Shown: positions 1 to 9,014 of the stretch, piece after piece | Layout of the letters: each line of letters starts with the position of its first letter | How positions within the stretch are numbered: position 1 is the first letter of the stretch | Assembly (NCBI GenBank): GCA_963772225.1 | Contig: CAVYWD010000001.1 | Location: forward strand, 806,001 to 870,000 | Direction: 5' to 3' | From: CAVYWD01 sp963772225 | Lineage (GTDB): Bacteria > Myxococcota > Myxococcia > Myxococcales > UBA5297 | Length of the DNA stretch: 64,000 nucleotides | Program-made: the position numbers and the translations under genes | The notes under the pieces: generated by a model | Databases searched by the model: none | Seen by the model: the letters and a program-made list of their open reading frames with translations, nothing else | Told to the model about the DNA's origin: nothing

Positions 1-280
1 CGATGCGCCGCCGCGCCACGAGCCCGCGGTCCTCGAGCGTACGCACGAAGACGCACGAGAGCACCCAGGCGGCGCCCACCTGCTCGATGAGCTGGTCGGC
101 CCAATCCTCGAATCGCTCCGCGGTCCGGTCTTCCCCCCGCTCGTGCTCCCAGCGCTGGCGCAACACCGCATCCACCGCGGCGGCCTTGGCGCGAGCACGA
201 AGGTCGGGCAGGAGCGTCTTGGCGAGGAGCGCCCCCAGCTCCTTGGCGAGCGTCTTCCCCTTCTTCGTTCCCCGGCTCAC
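1..280 (-). CDS. pglX: BREX-2 adenine-specific DNA methyltransferase PglX, N-terminal part (cut by window edge)
   Basis: PglX is the N6-adenine DNA methyltransferase of type 2 BREX (phage growth limitation), which marks host DNA while the system blocks phage. Only the first 93 codons are in the window. The GTG start overlaps the TGA stop of pglW by four bases (GTGA), so the two are probably translationally coupled. The readable part begins with a Lys-rich stretch and carries an Arg/Ala-rich helix (LLPDLRARAKA), then a WADQLIEQVGAAWVLSCVFVR-like segment ending in EDRGLV. This matches the helical leader I know from BREX-2 PglX proteins (W-x-x-x-Q-V-x-x-x-W-V-L-x-C-V-F-V-R). The catalytic NPPY motif lies beyond the window edge. 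The call rests on this N-terminal signature and on the position directly after pglW. Confidence 0.82.
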   Translation of the reverse strand, partial: MSRGTKKGKTLAKELGALLAKTLLPDLRARAKAAAVDAVLRQRWEHERGEDRTAERFEDWADQLIEQVGAAWVLSCVFVRTLEDRGLVARRRI

Positions 281-3200
281 AAGCCACCTCGATGAAGGTT
301 CCGAATCCAGCTTTCGGGCACGTGCAGCCGCTGCGCCGGGGCGGTGACCGGAATGGTCAAAGACTCCGTCACCGCGTCGATGGGCTGCGGCCCGTCGGCG
401 TCGACCACCGGATTGAGCAGCAGAACGGCAGGCGCATTGTCGTCCTGAGCGGCCCGGACCAGCTTCTCGAGCAGGCCGTCGAGCCGATACCGTGCCACCA
501 AGCCCGGGTCCTTCAAGACGACCGGCTTCTTCTCGGCGAGGAGCTTCGCGGCGAGCCGGTCCGCGGCGAGCCGCATCAACTGAAGCAAGTTCATCCAAAC
601 CGGCCCCTCCGGCCCCGCCCGGTCGGCCTCCAGCACCACGGCCTCCTCGACCTTCAACTCGCGCATCAGCTCCCAGGCCGCCGCGATCAGCTCGCGCTCC
701 AGCGACCGCGGCTCGACCCTCAGCCGCAAGCCGAGCTCCGCCGCCGCGTCCTCGGCGTGCGCCCGATTCACGTCGAGAACCTTGAACAGGCTCTTCTGCG
801 CCGCCATGCGAAGGGTCTGCTCGAACTCCTCCGCCTCCTGCACCTCGGGCGGGCGCTCTCTTCGAGCGGCCGGAGCCGCGGCGGTCATCTTCCGCGACGA
901 GAGCGCCTCGGTCCTGGACGGAGCCTCGGCGAGGTCGGCCCGAACATAGCGCGCCCGCTCCTCGCTCCAGGCGAGCTTCAGCTCCGCGATCAGCGCATCC
1001 AGCTCCGGCCGCGCCGGCAGCGCCGCCGCCTCCGGATAGCGAGCCGCGACGAGCCGCGCGACCTCCTCCGGCGCGATCTCGGCGCCCAGCGCCCCCGCGC
1101 AGAGCCGCAGCGCGCGGGCAGCCGGCATGCCGCGGGGAAACAGCTCCAGCCGAGCGCTCCGGGCCGCCTCGCGGCTGGCCTCGGAGGCGAGGGAGAGGAT
1201 TCGCTCGAAGGCGAGCTCGGCGAGCGGCGTCTTCTCGGCCACCGTTCCCAACCGGCGCTTCACGTCATCGGCCGCCGCGAGCGGGTCCTGCGCCGCGAGC
1301 TCGTCCGCCGCGAGCCCGAGCGCGCGGGCCGCCTGCAGGTGTGCCGCATCGGCGCCGGCCCAGAGCTGGTCGTTGACCCGCTCGAGGATGAGCCCGGGCT
1401 CGCTCTCGGATGAAGCCACCTCCGCACAAATCCGAACGACCGCCTCGACCCGCGCCTGCGCCTGCGGTCCGGCCTCCTGCCCCGGCTCGTGCGGGAGCGC
1501 AGAGGCGACGGCGGTGGCAAGGCGCGAGAGCGGAGCCACCCTCCCCAGAGACTCGAGCGCGCCGACGACGATGGCGCGAAGCGCGGCGACCTGCTCGGGC
1601 CGCTCGCGCCACTTGTCCCGACCACGGTTGACCGAGAGATAGACCGCCGGCCGAGTGACGCCCAGCACCGCCGCGATGGACTTGGCATCGCCCGGCGTCG
1701 CCCCCGCGAGCTCGTCCAGGCCGTAAAGGGCGCGAACGTGCTTCACCCACGCGATCGCCTTGGGCCCGCGGCTCGCGGGCAGGAACAGGTCGAGGAAGCC
1801 CTCGACGGTGGCCGGGGCACCCGTCGCCCTCTTCTGCTCCTTTTCCAAGAAGCCCGCGAGCGCCTCCTCGGCGCCGGGGAATCTCTCCAAAATCCTGCCA
1901 ACGCAATCCTTCGCCGCCGCGGCCACCGCATGGAGCCGCCCGAGCCCGGCGTCCTCCAGAGCCGCCGCCGGCCCCTCCGCGACGACGCCGCGGACCTCGC
2001 CATCGGCGCCGCGATAGGCCGGCCAAAACGGCGAGGGCGGCGCTTCGTCCACCGTGCGGAGCTTCCGGTACCGCTCGGCGAACGCGAGGATCTCGCGGAC
2101 CGTCCCGCGCCCCACCCCGCGAATGGACGAGAGCTGGTTCTTGGGCAGCGCCAAGAGCTCGCGAATCACCACCACGCCGGAGCGGTCCAGCGCGTTCTTG
2201 GCCGCCGGGGAGAGCGGCAGCGAAGGCACCGGCGTCTCGAGCGCGAGCGCCGCCAAGGCCGCGTCGTCCAGCCCGGGCACGGCCTCATCCCCTCGAGGCT
2301 GAGCCGGCGCGAAGCAGCCGACCCAGTGCGTGCGCATCTCCTCCGCGCTCTCGTGCCGGCGCGCCACGTCGCGGTCGAGCGCCTTCTCGAAGAACGCCAC
2401 CAGCCGGTCGCGCACCGACGCATCGAACCGCTCGACCGCGAGCTTCACCCCGCCCTCGCTCGCCACAGCCGCCTCTTCGCCGGTGCCGAATCGAGGCAGG
2501 ACGCCGGTCAAGAGCTCGTGGAGGGTCACCGCCGCCGAGTACCGGTCGGACGAGCTGTCCCATCGGGCGCCCGGGCGCGTCGCCAAGAACGGGTCGCGGT
2601 AGGCGGGCGTGCCCAGCTCCACCCGAGCAGGGTCGGCGCCGGCCAGCGAGAAGTCGAAGAGGAACAGGTGGCGCGCCTTCTTCGACTCGCCGGTGAGGAC
2701 GCCCAAGTTCGCGGGCTTCACGTCTCGGTGGAGCACACCCCGCTCCTCCAAGACCATGAGCGCCGAAAGGAGGTCGTCGCCCCAGCGCCGGGCGTAGTCG
2801 AGGCTGGGCGGCCCCTCCTTGGCGAGGAGCGCCGCGAGCGTCTCGCCCGCGTACCCGAGCAGGAGGCAGTGCCGACCTTTGAGCACCGGCTCGCCCTCGA
2901 GGGAGACGACCCGGTCGCACTTGGCGCGGCGCAGCGCCTCGGCCTCCGCGGCCAGGCGAGGCTCCATCTCCGGCGAGAGCGGTACTTTGAGCGCAAACGA
3001 CTGGTCCTCGCGCTTCACCCAGAGCACGCGCGCCGTCGAGCCCGAGCCGAGCATTCCCTTGACCGTCAAGCCGCCGCTCAAGGTCGCGTCCTTGCCGGCC
3101 TGGAGCGGATCCGCCTCTTCCTCCGCGGGCTCGTCCGGCCGAGTGGACGCGTCCTGGAAGAGGCCGAGCCACGCGCGCACGCTGTCCGCGCGCGAGAGCG

Positions 3201-4632
3201 GGCTGGGCGAGGTGGCGTAGGCGACGACCTCGTCGAGGCTCTTCAGCTCCTGCGCGTCCTCCGCCTGCCTCCCTTCCTGCAGCTCTCGGCGCCCGGCGAG
3301 GGAGTCGCTCGCGGCGGCGACGGAGAGCCCGTTCGCCCCGAGCAGCGCGTGCCGCTCCGCGAGGTCCGCGCCCGGGTGCTGCCCCGTGAGGACGTAGTAG
3401 GCGATGGCGCCCAGAGAGAAGAGGTCCGCCTCGGCCGTCCCGGCGCGCTGCGGGTCCTCGATGGCCTCGGGCGCCCGGTAGAGGAGCACCGGGTCCGACG
3501 AGAACGCGGTGAGGTGCTCGGTCCCGATGCTGGAGCCGGCGCGGGTGGCAAGCTGGAAGTTGTAGAGCTTGAGCTCCAGCGCGTTGTCGACCCGGCGGCG
3601 GACGAGGACCGCGCCCGGGTGGAGCCCGCGGTGAAAGATGCTCTTGCCGTGGCAGTAGGCGAGCGCCTCGGCCAGCGCCTGGATGATCTCCACCTTGTCC
3701 GAGAACGAGAGCTGCGGGTTGCGCCGGACGAACGCCTCCAGCGTCTGGGCGCCCTCGAACCGCTCGAAGGCGACCGCCGGGGCGCCGGTGGGCCCTTGAG
3801 GCCGGTAGTCGAAGACCTTGAGGACCGACCCGTGCTCCAGCGCCGAGAGGAGCTGCGCCTCGCGGTTGGCGGCGCGGCGGCGCTGGTCGTGCTGCTCGGG
3901 CGTCGAGGAGGGCGGCACCGGGTAGACGCGCACGCGCCGCTTCAGCTCGCGGTTCGCCGAGTGCTCGGCTTCCCAGTCCTGGAACTCGCCCCGCCCCTCC
4001 TCGATGACCTTGAGGAGTCTAAAGTCGCCCAGGCTCAAGTTGGGCCGGCAAGGAGTGAGGAGCTTCTTGAGCGCCTCGGCCACGGCCTTCATGGTCGGGC
4101 GATTGACCACGTGCCGGCGGAGGCGGTCGTCGGAGAGCGGGACCTCGCCGAAGGAGATGGCCTTCGCGAAGGTCTGCGCCGTGACGACGCCGGCCTGGCC
4201 GCTCTGCGTCAGGCTCACCTCGAGCTTCTCGTCGGAGAGGAAGACGAGCGGCTCGACCCACGGCCGCCGGGCGCCGTCGGGGATCTCGCGCTGGAGGAGG
4301 CTCGCCAGCACCTTCGCCTTGTGCTCGGTGGCGCGGCGCGGGTTGTCGATGGTCGTAGGCCTCCTGCCGGGGAGCGTGAACGTCCAGTCGGCGTGGTTCC
4401 CCTCGAGCTTGCCGGGGTGGCTCTTCACCTCAACGACATAGAGCGCGTGGTAGCCGAGGACGACCGCGTCGAGCTGGTGGATGGCCCCGTTCTGGGCATG
4501 CAGCTCGACGTCGAGCGCGGCGAGGTAGGGGTCGCCGGCGGGCAGGGCCTTCTTGATGAAAGCCAGCGCGTCCCGCTCCCACGAGTACGGCGACTCCCCT
4601 TCCATGAGGACGCGGTCCGGGGTGAGCGCCAC
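277..4632 (-). CDS. pglW: BREX system serine/threonine kinase PglW
   Basis: 1451 aa, the usual size for PglW, the kinase of type 2 BREX. Domains in order: a NERD nuclease-related domain (about 20-135) with a PD-(D/E)xK-like set D55, E68-V-K70; a first kinase-like domain (about 200-490); a second kinase domain (about 515-790) with glycine loop GSGSTA, Lys549 in FALKV, HRDVKPANLG at 635-644 and DFS at 660-662; then helix-hairpin-helix segments (GVVVIRELLALP, IRGVGRGTVREIL) and a helical tail. In the first kinase domain the catalytic HRD reads HRG (334-336) and DFG reads YNF (357-359), so it looks like a pseudokinase, while the second looks active. The chosen start is GTG at 4632, two bases after the upstream gene; an ATG nine codons later is possible. 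The downstream neighbour is pglX, overlapping by four bases. Confidence 0.93.
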   Translation of the reverse strand: MALTPDRVLMEGESPYSWERDALAFIKKALPAGDPYLAALDVELHAQNGAIHQLDAVVLGYHALYVVEVKSHPGKLEGNHADWTFTLPGRRPTTIDNPRRATEHKAKVLASLLQREIPDGARRPWVEPLVFLSDEKLEVSLTQSGQAGVVTAQTFAKAISFGEVPLSDDRLRRHVVNRPTMKAVAEALKKLLTPCRPNLSLGDFRLLKVIEEGRGEFQDWEAEHSANRELKRRVRVYPVPPSSTPEQHDQRRRAANREAQLLSALEHGSVLKVFDYRPQGPTGAPAVAFERFEGAQTLEAFVRRNPQLSFSDKVEIIQALAEALAYCHGKSIFHRGLHPGAVLVRRRVDNALELKLYNFQLATRAGSSIGTEHLTAFSSDPVLLYRAPEAIEDPQRAGTAEADLFSLGAIAYYVLTGQHPGADLAERHALLGANGLSVAAASDSLAGRRELQEGRQAEDAQELKSLDEVVAYATSPSPLSRADSVRAWLGLFQDASTRPDEPAEEEADPLQAGKDATLSGGLTVKGMLGSGSTARVLWVKREDQSFALKVPLSPEMEPRLAAEAEALRRAKCDRVVSLEGEPVLKGRHCLLLGYAGETLAALLAKEGPPSLDYARRWGDDLLSALMVLEERGVLHRDVKPANLGVLTGESKKARHLFLFDFSLAGADPARVELGTPAYRDPFLATRPGARWDSSSDRYSAAVTLHELLTGVLPRFGTGEEAAVASEGGVKLAVERFDASVRDRLVAFFEKALDRDVARRHESAEEMRTHWVGCFAPAQPRGDEAVPGLDDAALAALALETPVPSLPLSPAAKNALDRSGVVVIRELLALPKNQLSSIRGVGRGTVREILAFAERYRKLRTVDEAPPSPFWPAYRGADGEVRGVVAEGPAAALEDAGLGRLHAVAAAAKDCVGRILERFPGAEEALAGFLEKEQKRATGAPATVEGFLDLFLPASRGPKAIAWVKHVRALYGLDELAGATPGDAKSIAAVLGVTRPAVYLSVNRGRDKWRERPEQVAALRAIVVGALESLGRVAPLSRLATAVASALPHEPGQEAGPQAQARVEAVVRICAEVASSESEPGLILERVNDQLWAGADAAHLQAARALGLAADELAAQDPLAAADDVKRRLGTVAEKTPLAELAFERILSLASEASREAARSARLELFPRGMPAARALRLCAGALGAEIAPEEVARLVAARYPEAAALPARPELDALIAELKLAWSEERARYVRADLAEAPSRTEALSSRKMTAAAPAARRERPPEVQEAEEFEQTLRMAAQKSLFKVLDVNRAHAEDAAAELGLRLRVEPRSLERELIAAAWELMRELKVEEAVVLEADRAGPEGPVWMNLLQLMRLAADRLAAKLLAEKKPVVLKDPGLVARYRLDGLLEKLVRAAQDDNAPAVLLLNPVVDADGPQPIDAVTESLTIPVTAPAQRLHVPESWIRNLHRGGL

Positions 4633-4634
4633 GC

Positions 4635-5372
4635 CTAAGTCCCCAGGTCCTTGGCGATCGCCTCGGCCGCGGCGCGAGCGCCGGGCTCGGCATCGTCGGA
4701 GACGAGCAGCATGTCCGCCCGGGTGAAGCCGGCCGCGCGGGCAGCGTCGGCGGCCGCGCTCGGCGCGAGCATACGCGGGGCGCCGGCTGCGCCCAGGAGC
4801 GCCGCCGCGATGCCCAGGAGCTGCCGCTCGCCGGGCAGGCCGGAGACGAGCAGCACCTGCTCGGAGAGGTCAAAGCCGCGGCCGGCCTGAAAGTGCTCGG
4901 CCAAGGCCAGCAGGGCGCCGGCGCCGGCGGCGACGACTCGGGAGTGGGGAGCGATGGCCGCCGTGCGGTCGCGCGAAACGGCTGCGGGGGCGAGGCCCCA
5001 GGCGTGGACAACCTGGCTCAAGACCTCGGTCATGGGCGCCGAAGCAAGCGGCTGGGAGGCAAGCTGCAGAAGCGAAGCAGCGAGCGCAGGGCCGGCGCCC
5101 GGCCAATCCGGGCCGAAGGGCTCGTCATCGGCGAGGCCCGGGAGCGCGAGGATGGCGCGAGGCGCGAAGGCCGCCGGCGCGGTCGCCGCCGCGTTCCGGA
5201 GGAGGAGATCGATCCGGTCGGCGTCGCGAAGCTCACCCCGGAAAGCCCTCCACCGAGCGTCCGGGTCCGGACCATACGAAGCGCGTCGCGCGCCGCCCGC
5301 CTCGAGCGCGCGCAAAGCGAGGAGCGCAGAACGGTAGAAGGGCTCGAGGTCGCGCGAGCTTGAGGTCGTCAA
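4635..5372 (-). CDS. hypothetical protein, first gene of the BREX-2 operon segment
   Basis: 245 aa, family not recognised. It is Ala/Leu-rich; the first 100 residues look helical, and the last 110 look like an alpha/beta fold (strand EQVLLVSGLPGE, helix LLGIAAALLGAAG, strand RADMLLVSDDAE). No signal peptide or membrane helix is seen. The start is taken as TTG, because the in-frame codons upstream run into a stop within about 25 bases and no ATG or GTG lies near the N-terminus. It ends two bases before pglW, so it is almost certainly co-transcribed with pglW and pglX. It is not one of the standard BREX-2 genes (pglW, X, Y, Z, brxD, brxHI) as I know them. It may be an accessory or regulatory protein of the locus; function unknown. 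Confidence 0.7.
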   Translation of the reverse strand: MTTSSSRDLEPFYRSALLALRALEAGGARRASYGPDPDARWRAFRGELRDADRIDLLLRNAAATAPAAFAPRAILALPGLADDEPFGPDWPGAGPALAASLLQLASQPLASAPMTEVLSQVVHAWGLAPAAVSRDRTAAIAPHSRVVAAGAGALLALAEHFQAGRGFDLSEQVLLVSGLPGERQLLGIAAALLGAAGAPRMLAPSAAADAARAAGFTRADMLLVSDDAEPGARAAAEAIAKDLGT

Positions 5373-5607
5373 GGAGGTCCCCCGAAGTGCAGGTCAAGGC
5401 TGAGATTCGGACCGGGCGGGAGTCTAGCACTGAGCTGCCGCCAGGAGACCAGGGCCGGCACACGGCACACGGCAAAGGTTCTAGCGACGACCGACCGGCC
5501 ACGTCCTCATTCCCTCGGAAGCGACGCGCCGGTATCGTCCACCTCCGAGCCTCGACCCCGATTCCCATTTTTGCGAGCCCACGAAGCACCCGCGCAAGGC
5601 CCCTTCG

Positions 5608-6243
5608 ATGAGCACAAGACTCGCCGGCGAGGTTCTGTCGGGCTTCACCATGGCGATGGTGCTCGCCATCGCCCTCTCGGTCCGAAAGAAAGCCCTGGAG
5701 CGGTTGCAGCAGGGCGAGCTCCTCGCGACCTTCCCTCTTCCCCCGGCGGAGCGCCGTCAATTCTTCCGGCTGGAGCTCGCACGCGCCAACAGCGGCGGGT
5801 ATTGGCTCATTTACCTCTCCGCAGGCTTTGGCGTCGCCACATTTGGGAATTCTATTCCTCGACGGCATTGGCCTGGGCGGCCCGCTTCCCGGAAAACTAT
5901 TCGTCGCCATCGGCGGGTCGGGGATAATCGTGTTCCTCGCCTTGGAGCTCGCGCTGGCCATTCGAGCCTGGAGCTTGGCGAGGGTCGCGTGTTTTCCACG
6001 GATCTGCTTCTGGGGACCGACCCAGGCTCTGGGGCAAGCTCGCAAGAGCATTCTACGATGACCACGACCCTGAGCTCGCCCCGTGGCTCGAATCGCCCAT
6101 GACGACCACGGCCGCAGGTAGCTTTTCCGCATCCCAGTCGCCCGATCATCGGACGCCGACGATGCCCGGCGCGCGGTCGAGCAACTCTCGCGCCTCATCG
6201 AGAGCTCCCAAAGCCCGCTCCTCACGCTCTCCCGCCGCGCGTG
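5608..6243 (+). pseudogene. decayed membrane-protein gene with several frame breaks
   Basis: The coding signal jumps between reading frames. The first part (from ATG 5608) reads as a membrane protein with SGFTMAMVLAIALSV and GGYWLIYLSAGFGVA. At about 5840 the next hydrophobic segments continue in another frame (LGILFLDGIGLGG, then GIIVFLALELALAI); a TTT that should be TT would explain this. Further on, LARAFYDDHDPELAPWLESP reads in the third frame and DDARRAVEQLSRLIESS in the second again. One ancestral membrane protein with at least two or three frameshifts is the simplest reading; two overlapping remnants are possible. The family was not recognised. Confidence 0.45.
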
Positions 6244-6615
6244 ACGCCGCTGGCCCGTGAGCGCGCGGCGTCTGGCTCGCGTGCAGGCGCAGCGCCGCTC
6301 TCGGCATCGCCGCGGTCGCGAGGTTCGGTTCGGCCAGGTCGCGCGCGACACGGATGCCCGGGAGGATGAACGCGGAGAGCCCCATCGCCACCGCCTAAGG
6401 CGGCGTCGAAGACGAGCTGCAGCGCCGTCGCTCCGCCAAGTCTCTCGGCCCTCATGCGCCTCCGAATCTCAAGCGACGTCGCTCCCATCGGACAACCGCG
6501 CCCAAAGGAACACCACGCGTGGCGCCTCGGACGACGGCTCCACGAGCAGCCAACAATGACGTGCTGCCCGACGCTGTTGGGTGCTGGTCTGCGGCCTGAT
6601 TGGCGAGAACGCCCG
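6244..6615. other. stretch without a supported gene
   Basis: No convincing start, ribosome binding site or family motif was found on either strand. The minus strand holds two short patches in different frames that could be remnants of a decayed gene (RRRMRAERLGGATALQLVFD, and GLSAFILPGIRVARDLAEP slightly downstream). Together with the broken gene just before it, this looks like a decay zone between the BREX locus and the Rpn gene. Confidence 0.3.
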
Positions 6616-7638
6616 TCAGTGCCTCGCGGGCGCGGAGAACACGGCGTCAATCGTCTCGGCGTCCACCGCGCAATCCAACCACGACTCGAGCTCTCCCGGG
6701 CCCGCTGAAGCAATCCGCTTCGCGACCTCCGGGGGCAGCGCCTTGAATCGCCGCTCGAGAATCAGAGTCAGGGCCTTGGCCTCTCCCTCGAGCCTCCCCT
6801 CGAGCCTTCCTTCGAGTCGTCCCTCGAGCCTCCCCTCGAGCCTCCCCTCGAGTCGTCCTTCGCCTCGCCCCTTGTCCAGCAGCTCCCTGGCGGCTCTCGA
6901 AAGCATCTCTTGCTCCTTGTCGCTCATCGACTTCCTCATCGCCGACTCGACTTTGCTCCATCCCCAGCTCGGCGGCCCGTAGGCCGTAATCATATATCGG
7001 ACCGTCAGCAGGAAGAGCTCGGGCGATGCGCCGCGGACCTGGGCGAGCACCCGCCCGACCACCTCCTGGAGGTTCTCTTCAGTCACCCGCATGGAGTACT
7101 TCAGCACCGTCAACCCCGCCCTCAGCTCCGGCTCCTGCGAGAGCTCCTGGTCGTCCTCTTGGCCAAGGTCCACCAGCCCAAATGGAAAATCCAAGAGCTG
7201 GGCGCGAACCTCCTGCGCGGCGGCGACAATCGCCGAGAAGCGCAGAGGCACCTTCCACTTCCTCCGTCCGTGGTAGACGACGAGCGGGAAGATCGGCGGA
7301 AGCAGGCCCTTCTCGCCCCCGCGGCCCAGCCCCTCCCAGATCCGGACCTGATAGCGCAGCAGTTGAAGCGCGACTCTGCCGTCGGGCGCGCTCTTGTGCT
7401 CGATCAGGCAATAGACGAAAGCCTCGCCGCCCGCGCCTACCAGAACCCGATAGAGACGGTCGCACTGAGATGCGCGCATGTCCTCGTCCACGAACGAGCC
7501 GTCCACCAAGACCGGATCGCCGACCAGCTGATCCGCGATCTCCTTCGGCAGCCGCTCGCGAAGGAGCGCTCCGGCGGTTTTGGGTCGCGCCATGAGCGCG
7601 CGGAAGAAACGGTCGTGTTGGCTCGATGCGAGCTCCAT
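6616..7638 (-). CDS. Rpn family recombination-promoting nuclease / putative transposase (PD-(D/E)XK)
   Basis: 340 aa. The start is ATG 7638, just after a GGGGGG run that serves as a ribosome binding site; longer frames upstream lack one. The N-terminal SSQHDRFFRALMARP and the following nuclease core (DPVLVDGSFVDED, then VYCLIEHKS with the E-x-K pair) are typical of the Rpn/YhgA-like transposase_31 family, which makes DNA cuts and promotes RecA-independent recombination in Escherichia coli. The family's conserved PPIFPLVVYHGRRKW block is present. The C-terminal region carries a run of RLEG repeats and then a short helical tail (LILERRFKALPPEVAKRI), also common in this family. It lies in a degraded region next to a defence locus. 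Family assignment is firm; cellular role is inferred. Confidence 0.88.
   Translation of the reverse strand: MELASSQHDRFFRALMARPKTAGALLRERLPKEIADQLVGDPVLVDGSFVDEDMRASQCDRLYRVLVGAGGEAFVYCLIEHKSAPDGRVALQLLRYQVRIWEGLGRGGEKGLLPPIFPLVVYHGRRKWKVPLRFSAIVAAAQEVRAQLLDFPFGLVDLGQEDDQELSQEPELRAGLTVLKYSMRVTEENLQEVVGRVLAQVRGASPELFLLTVRYMITAYGPPSWGWSKVESAMRKSMSDKEQEMLSRAARELLDKGRGEGRLEGRLEGRLEGRLEGRLEGRLEGEAKALTLILERRFKALPPEVAKRIASAGPGELESWLDCAVDAETIDAVFSAPARH
6785..6861 (-). repeat. 12-bp tandem repeats encoding (RLEG)n in the Rpn gene
   Basis: Six consecutive near-identical 12-bp units of the type CTCGAGCCTCCC (plus strand) encode Arg-Leu-Glu-Gly on the minus strand. Units differ only at wobble positions. 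Twelve is a multiple of three, so gain or loss of a unit would alter only the length of the linker before the C-terminal tail. Confidence 0.85.
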
Positions 7639-7742
7639 CGGCTTCCCCCCTCTTTTTGCTGACTGGAGGAATCTAGCCGATGGGTCTGACAAGGCGGCGA
7701 TGGGGCGCAATTCGCCCGCGTGCTCCGACGCCCGCCCTACCG

Positions 7743-8945
7743 TTACCGCCCCCGCCACCGCCCAATCGCCCGCGCCAATCGCTCCACGCCGGCCTCGAGC
7801 TTCGCCGGTCCACTGTGCGTGAAGTTGAGCCGCATCATCTCGCGGCCCTCACCCTCGGCATGGAACTCGCCGCCGGTGACGAATGCGAGCCCCTCCTCGA
7901 TGGAGACCTTGAGCAGCTCCGCCGCGTCGCCCCCGTCCGACAGCCGCGCCCAGAGAAACATGCCTCCGCCGGGCCGGATCCACTGGAGCTGCCCGCCCAG
8001 CTTGGCCGTGAGAGCGGCGTGGAGCGCGTCCCTCCGCTGGCGGTAGGCGGCGCGCACGGCGACCACGTGAGCGTCGAACGACGGCTCGACGAGCAGCCGC
8101 GAGATGAGGTGCTGGCCCAAGGTGTTGGTGTGCAGGTCCGTCGCCTGCTTGGCGAGCACCGCGCGGCGCACGATGCCCGGCGGCCCGAGCAGGAACCCGA
8201 CGCGAAGGCCGGGCACCGCCGTTTTGGAGAAGCTTCCTAGGTAGACCGCCCTGGCCGGGTCCAGGCCGTTGATGAGCGGCGCCGGCGGCGGCGCGTCGAA
8301 CCAGATCTCGCGGTACGGATCGTCCTCCACGATGACGGTGCCTTCGGCTTTGGCCAGGGCCTCGCGCACCGCCGCCCGTCGGTGCTCGGGGTAGAGGGCG
8401 CCGCTCGGGTTTTGAAACGTGGGCGTGAGGTAGACGAGCTTCGGGCGCCGGCGGAGCGCCAACGCCAGCGCGGAGGGCACCACGCCGTCGCCGTCGCACG
8501 GCAGGAATGTGACCTTCGCCCCGAAGAAGCGGAAGACCTGGAGCGCGCCCACGTACGCCGGCGTCTCCACCAGCACCTCGTCCCCGGGGTCGATGAAGAG
8601 CTTGGCCATGAGGTCCAGCCCCTGCTGCGAGCCCTGGGTGACGAGGACGTCTTCGGCCTTGAACCGCCCCGCGGGGAACGGCGCGCGCGCGGCGATTCGC
8701 TCGCGCAGGACGGGCACGCCCTCCGTCTCGCCGTACTGGAGAGCCTGCGCTCCGTCCGCGGCGCGGAAGAGGTCCTGGGCGACGCGGGCCATGAGCTCGA
8801 TGGGAAACAGCTCGGGCGCGGGGAGCCCGCCGGCGAACGAGATGACCTCGGGCCGGTTCACCACGCGCAAGATCTCGCGGATGGCCGAGCTGCGCAGGTG
8901 CTCGAGCCGCGAGGACCACGGGAGAGACTCAGAGGCGGAGGACAT
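7743..8945 (-). CDS. PLP-dependent aminotransferase, class I/II (2-aminoadipate aminotransferase-like)
   Basis: 400 aa from ATG 8945 (MSSASESLPW); in-frame codons upstream do not look coding. Fold type I aminotransferase of the LysN/ARO8 group. Motifs seen: ISFAGGLPAPELFP near the N-terminus, LVTQGSQQGLDLM (cofactor phosphate region), YLTPTFQNPSGALY, VEDDPYREIWF (the Asp that contacts the pyridine nitrogen), and GSFSKTAVPGLRVG, whose Lys should form the Schiff base. The C-terminal RPGGGMFLWARL carries the carboxylate-binding region. It moves amino groups between an amino acid and a 2-oxo acid; substrates cannot be fixed from sequence, though 2-aminoadipate, aromatic or branched-chain acids are usual in this group. 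It stands alone, with no operon partner. Confidence 0.9.
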   Translation of the reverse strand: MSSASESLPWSSRLEHLRSSAIREILRVVNRPEVISFAGGLPAPELFPIELMARVAQDLFRAADGAQALQYGETEGVPVLRERIAARAPFPAGRFKAEDVLVTQGSQQGLDLMAKLFIDPGDEVLVETPAYVGALQVFRFFGAKVTFLPCDGDGVVPSALALALRRRPKLVYLTPTFQNPSGALYPEHRRAAVREALAKAEGTVIVEDDPYREIWFDAPPPAPLINGLDPARAVYLGSFSKTAVPGLRVGFLLGPPGIVRRAVLAKQATDLHTNTLGQHLISRLLVEPSFDAHVVAVRAAYRQRRDALHAALTAKLGGQLQWIRPGGGMFLWARLSDGGDAAELLKVSIEEGLAFVTGGEFHAEGEGREMMRLNFTHSGPAKLEAGVERLARAIGRWRGR

Positions 8946-9014
8946 TGGCACAGGATAGCGAAACGACCGAGGGAGCGCAGCAGTCCAATTCAACCCGAGC
9001 TGCGCTCGAGCTTC

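Noticed and set aside
1489..4638. A 3.1-kb open frame on the plus strand opposite pglW
   Set aside because: It is antisense to a gene with clear kinase and NERD motifs, has no family motif and is explained by high GC in the third codon position.
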